A stretch of DNA of 64,000 nt, taken from the NCBI RefSeq assembly GCF_000820765.1, contig NZ_CCYH01000038.1:148403-212402 (forward strand), read 5' to 3'. Source of the stretch: Candidatus Soleaferrea massiliensis AP7. GTDB lineage: Bacteria > Bacillota > Clostridia > Oscillospirales > Ruminococcaceae. The notes beneath the pieces are model-generated. The model did no database searches and was not told the origin of the DNA. It saw nothing but the letters and a program-made list of their open reading frames with translations. The first letter of the stretch is position 1, and each line of letters opens with the position of its first letter. Made by a program: the position numbers and the translations under genes. This document shows positions 61,068-64,000 of this stretch, in pieces.

Positions 61068-61394
61068 TTGACTTTCGGCGAAAGACTGCGTGAAGCGCGG
61101 CTTCAGAATGGACTGACTCAGGAACAGTTAGCACAGCAGATTGGTGTTGCAAAGTCTACGCTAACGGGTTATGAAAAAGGAAATCGGGAACCCGATGTGT
61201 TCAAGATTAAACGGATATTAGAAGTATTGTGTTTGGATTCCGACTATTTATTGGGCGTAAGCCGCAAAACACAGGAGGACGACGTCTCTGCACAGACGCA
61301 TGAAAAATATCTGCAGCTGAACGATGAATCCAGAAAAATCGTGGACAGCCTGATCGAACATCTCTTCAAGATGCAGACGAAAGGGCCGCGGTAG
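61068..61394 (+). CDS. XRE-family transcriptional regulator
   Basis: 108-residue protein with a classic N-terminal XRE HTH (FGERLREARLQNGLTQEQLAQQIGVAKSTLTGYEKGNREP, residues 3-42) and a short helical C-terminus that may dimerise. The start is TTG 61068 with AGGAGGG upstream. It faces the other XRE gene across a shared promoter region, a layout like a phage-type switch. The terminator at 61522-61554 is shared with the convergent fumarase gene. No phage genes adjoin. Confidence 0.85.
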   Translation: MTFGERLREARLQNGLTQEQLAQQIGVAKSTLTGYEKGNREPDVFKIKRILEVLCLDSDYLLGVSRKTQEDDVSAQTHEKYLQLNDESRKIVDSLIEHLFKMQTKGPR

Positions 61395-61521
61395 GGTACG
61401 GTGACTGTTCGTGTCTCTTTGCCCTCGTGAACCGATTGTCCGGCCTGTTTCTTCGCCGGTTTCGCTGGTATCAGCGTACGATGAAAAGACACCCGCTGTC
61501 CTGGACTGCAGATACATGTAG

Positions 61522-61554
61522 AAAAGGCGTCCTCTCGGATGAGAGGACGCCTTT
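61522..61554. terminator. Bidirectional terminator between XRE and fumarase genes
   Basis: AAAGGCGTCCTCTC pairs perfectly with GAGAGGACGCCTTT around a GGAT loop; T-runs on both strands are short. Confidence 0.85.
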
Positions 61555-61576
61555 ATGCGCCACAATGAGAAATCCC

Positions 61577-62101
61577 TCAGAAAATATTGCCGCCATGGCA
61601 GTCAATCCCCACAATCAACGGAAACGCAGCGATTTTCAGACGTTTGACTGATTCGCATCCCAGATCCTCGAACGCGATGACCTCACAGGATTGGATGCAT
61701 TTTGCCGCCAACGCGCCCGCGCCGCCGAGCGCGCACAGGTAAATGCTCGCGTTCCGGTTGACCGCTTCTACAACCGCGCTGCTGCGTGCTCCCTTGCCGA
61801 TCATGCCGCCAAGCCCAAGGTCCAGCAGACGGGGGGTGTAGACGTCCATCCTGCCCGCCGTGGTGGGCCCGCAGGAGCCGATCGGCAGTCCTTCGGGCGC
61901 CGGCGTCGGCCCCGCATAGTAGATGACCGCGCCCTCGATGCCGAACGGAAGCGTTTCGCCGTCGTCCAGCATCCGGTTGAAGCGCTTGTGCGCCGCATCC
62001 CGGGCCGTATAGATCGTACCGGACAACAGAATCTTCTGTCCTACCCGAAGCTCCTGTGCCGCCTGTTTGATTTCATCTGTGGAAACCCGCAGAATCTGCA
62101 C
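61577..62101 (-). CDS. Fumarate hydratase / Fe-S hydro-lyase beta subunit, no adjacent alpha subunit
   Basis: 174-residue beta domain of class I fumarase or L-tartrate dehydratase. Signatures are GTIYTARDAAHKRF, GAVIYYAGPTPAPEGLPIGSCGPTTAGRMDVYTPRLLDLG, MIGKGAR and IVGIDCHGGNIF at the end. The subunit forms the substrate-binding swivelling domain and needs an alpha subunit with the 4Fe-4S cluster. In two-gene systems alpha lies directly upstream, but here the upstream gene is DivIVA-like. Whether it makes malate from fumarate or acts on tartrate cannot be decided. The partner must lie outside the window. Confidence 0.9.
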   Translation of the reverse strand: MQILRVSTDEIKQAAQELRVGQKILLSGTIYTARDAAHKRFNRMLDDGETLPFGIEGAVIYYAGPTPAPEGLPIGSCGPTTAGRMDVYTPRLLDLGLGGMIGKGARSSAVVEAVNRNASIYLCALGGAGALAAKCIQSCEVIAFEDLGCESVKRLKIAAFPLIVGIDCHGGNIF

Positions 62102-62132
62102 GCTGCATTCCTCCTATTAGTTCCTGTAACGT

Positions 62133-62846
62133 TTATAAATCCCGCACATCGATCTCAACCGGGTGCTCGCTGAGCTGGTCCACACGCTCCTTGTAGGTAC
62201 TGAACCGCTCTGCCGCCTGTTCCACCACCCGTGTGACATTGCTCATCGTCACATTGATCGATGCAAAGGTGTCGTTGACATATTTCTGAAGCTTTTCGCT
62301 CTCCATCTTCATGCGGGAAAACTCCGCTGAGAGCTTGTCGGTGGTCGATGTGGTCTCACGGCTGATCTTCGACGCGGTTTCCTTCGCCTCATTGATGATC
62401 ACATCGGCGCTGGCCTGCGCCTTTGCGATCGCGTTTCCGATGCGCATGACCACATGGTCGTATTTCTCGCTTTTGTCCTTGTACTCATCCAGCTTCTGCT
62501 GCAGCTGCTTGTTCTGCGTCGCAGCCATCCGGATGGTTCTGTCACGCTCCTCCAGTTCCTTTTTGGTGCGCTCCAGTTCATCCTGCAGCTCCTGGAAAGA
62601 GCTGTTGATCTCCGAAGACCGCTGCTGCTCCCTGCCGACCATGTCGTCCACGACCGACATCTTCTGCTCGAATTCCTTCAGGCGGTGCTCCATGTCCTGA
62701 TTGGTTCTGGTCAGTTCCGAAATCTTCTCCTTCAGCCGCTTTTCGACCGATTCAGAGCTTCTTGCCATAGAAGCGATGTACTCCAGAACATCCTCCTTGT
62801 TAAAGCCCATCATCGAACTTCGGAACAATTTTTCCCGATACTCCAT
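62133..62846 (-). CDS. DivIVA-like coiled-coil protein
   Basis: 237 residues. The N-terminal DivIVA-like motif (EKLFRSSMMGFNKEDVLEYIASM) precedes a long coiled coil (about 35-125). A second helical region follows with AKAQASADVIINEAKETASKIS, the pattern typical of DivIVA/GpsB C-terminal parts. ATG 62846 (MEYREKLF) is preceded by AGGGGAG; an in-frame extension upstream is not supported. Such proteins bind curved membrane at poles and septa and guide division or sporulation. It lies 31 bp upstream of the fumarase beta gene. Confidence 0.85.
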   Translation of the reverse strand: MEYREKLFRSSMMGFNKEDVLEYIASMARSSESVEKRLKEKISELTRTNQDMEHRLKEFEQKMSVVDDMVGREQQRSSEINSSFQELQDELERTKKELEERDRTIRMAATQNKQLQQKLDEYKDKSEKYDHVVMRIGNAIAKAQASADVIINEAKETASKISRETTSTTDKLSAEFSRMKMESEKLQKYVNDTFASINVTMSNVTRVVEQAAERFSTYKERVDQLSEHPVEIDVRDL

Positions 62847-63123
62847 ATTGATTATCTCCCCTCCGAAAAAACACCTGCGTTCCAGCTGCGGTCTTTCTAT
62901 ACCACACACGAAAAAACCGCAAAAAACGCAAAAAAATACAAGTTCCTACTGAATCATTATAGCATGGAATGTTTCAAAAAACAAATAATAAATTTCAATC
63001 TTTACACGGCGAATCGTGAAACAAAATTTGATATAATAAAAACAGAAGAATATCCTCCCCTTCATTCATCAAATATCCCAAAATTGTCCTGTAATCTTTC
63101 AAAGTTTCCAAGGAGGTATCCCG

Positions 63124-63762
63124 ATGAAAAATCTTGTGGTCTTTGACCTGGACGGTACGCTCAACCGGACCGACCTGTACGCGGTGCGCGCTCATACCGA
63201 GGCGCTGCGGCAGTACGGCGTAACGCATCTCAGCGAAGAGGAGATCAAATCCTTCTTCGGCGGCCCCGCTGAAAACTTCTGCCGGCATGTCTTTCCGGAC
63301 ATGGATGACAAGCAGGTGCGCGGTTACCTCGATGTCGTGGCGGCGTTTGAGAACGAATACATCAAGGAATACCGCGCCAGCTTTGACGGTGTTCCCGAGC
63401 TGCTGGACCGTCTGCACACGGACGGCTACCTGCTGGCGGTCTGCTCAAACGCTTCGCTGCGGTACATCACGCTGGTGCTGACCGAGCTTGGCCTGATCCG
63501 AAAGATCGACCACATCCAAAATATTGTGCCCGGGCTTGCCAAAACCGAAACCCTCGCGATGCTGCTTGAAAAGGTCCGGCCGGACAATGCCGTCATGGTC
63601 GGCGACCGGCACTTCGATCTGGAAGCCGCGAAGGCCAATCATCTGCCGTTCATCGGCTGCCTGTATGGATTTGCGCCTGAAGAAATGCGTCAGGCGGATA
63701 TCGCTGTGGAAAGAGCCGGGGATATCTATGACGCGGTCAGAAAACTGATGCCGAACGCCTGA
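63124..63762 (+). CDS. HAD-superfamily hydrolase, phosphoglycolate phosphatase-like
   Basis: 212-residue phosphatase-like protein with motif I VFDLDGTLNRTD (standard DxD), motif II LAVCSNAS, lysine of motif III in LAKTETLAMLLEK, and motif IV MVGDRHFDLEAAKANHLPFIG. The GDRHxDxxAA form is shared with phosphoglycolate phosphatase and pyrophosphatase PpaX relatives. ATG 63124 is preceded by AGGAGG. A TATAAT at 63032-63037 is the likely -10. Substrate unknown. Confidence 0.9.
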   Translation: MKNLVVFDLDGTLNRTDLYAVRAHTEALRQYGVTHLSEEEIKSFFGGPAENFCRHVFPDMDDKQVRGYLDVVAAFENEYIKEYRASFDGVPELLDRLHTDGYLLAVCSNASLRYITLVLTELGLIRKIDHIQNIVPGLAKTETLAMLLEKVRPDNAVMVGDRHFDLEAAKANHLPFIGCLYGFAPEEMRQADIAVERAGDIYDAVRKLMPNA

Positions 63763-63763
63763 C

Positions 63764-64000
63764 AGACACCACCTGCGGTGGGGCAATCGTCTGCGGCGTT
63801 CTCCGGTCGGGGAATTGTTTACGCAGCCGCTGCGGGTATTGGGGTACCAGCAAAGACTGTCGCAGAGAACGTAAGTGCCCGCTGCCAGCCATTCAGCCAC
63901 CTTGACCAAAGCAAAACGCCGTCCGCAGACGGCCGAAACAGATAACAAGATATCTGAGGGGATTTTCAAGGGGGCCATCTGGCCCTAAGCGGCACTGTGT
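63764..64000. repeat. Dispersed structured repeat, copy 2 (cut by window end)
   Basis: Starts two bases past the stop codon of the HAD gene and shares most of its length with 49430-49670. It ends at the window edge inside the region that in copy 1 forms the 14-bp inverted repeat. The apparent minus-strand ORF at 63445-63978 runs through this repeat into the HAD gene antisense and is not a gene. Confidence 0.75.

Noticed and set aside
63445..63978. Minus-strand ORF of 177 codons at the window end
   Set aside because: It runs antisense through the well-supported HAD gene and through repeat copy 2. Only shared repeat sequence makes it look conserved.

Overview
The window looks like chromosome of a spore-forming, anaerobic Gram-positive bacterium of the class Clostridia, most likely an Oscillospirales/Ruminococcaceae-type organism. 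The reasons are a complete gerA-gerB-gerC germination operon behind a textbook sigma-G promoter, a DnaD/DnaC-type primosome pair, DivIVA, rubredoxin-domain rubrerythrin, Rnf-type subunits, sigma-A promoters with 17-nt spacers, TTG starts with strong Shine-Dalgarno sites, and large secreted glycosidases ending in type I dockerins. No species is claimed.

Layout. 1-5.2 kb: 3' part of aspartate kinase, then gerABC. 5.3-7.5 kb: rubrerythrin (minus) and a sigma/anti-sigma pair (plus). 7.8-16.4 kb, all minus: glmU-prs, a membrane-anchored putative glycosidase, a reduced Rnf-like cluster (C, D, E, A only) and rpe. 17.3-38.5 kb, all minus: five consecutive paralogous secreted GH97 proteins (NPCBM, Big2, GH97, Big2, concanavalin-like, dockerin). 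39-42.8 kb, minus: rpmG-secE-nusG-rplK-rplA-rplJ-rplL with an L10 leader. 42.9-47.9 kb, minus: small proteins, a C_GCAxxG_C_C protein, a CNNM/CBS transporter, an apparent stand-alone non-coding RNA, galU and a zinc-ribbon membrane protein. 48-50.7 kb, plus: prfB without its usual frameshift, a dispersed repeat and an AT-rich orphan gene. 50.8-53.5 kb, minus: dnaD-dnaC-HAD phosphatase. 53.7-56 kb, plus: tRNA-Gly, a STAND/AAA-like ATPase and a protein with a GSADGPT motif. 56.1-60.2 kb, minus: DUF378 protein and a large dockerin-bearing GH27 alpha-galactosidase. 60.6-64 kb: two divergent XRE regulators, orphan fumarase beta subunit, DivIVA-like protein, HAD phosphatase and a second copy of the dispersed repeat.

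How it fits together. The main theme is extracellular glycan breakdown. Five GH97 paralogs with the retaining-type (alpha-galactosidase-like) active-site signature and one GH27 alpha-galactosidase share NPCBM, Big2 and dockerin modules. They are therefore probably secreted and docked on a cohesin-bearing partner encoded elsewhere. Each GH97 gene has its own terminator and its own promoter. All five promoters share one architecture: two TCTACGA-like direct repeats (read on the plus strand) 20-22 nt apart, placed 30-31 nt from a TATAAT -10 box. This implies one activator controlling all five. The array alternates two types (A-B-A-B-A) and shows signs of gene conversion in the dockerin/terminator ends.

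The most unusual items are this co-regulated GH97 array with its operator, the orphan structured RNA at 45.3-45.6 kb, the prfB leader that appears to replace frameshift autoregulation, the four-subunit Rnf-like cluster, and the ATPase/GSADGPT pair behind tRNA-Gly. All calls are by eye; no database search was run.
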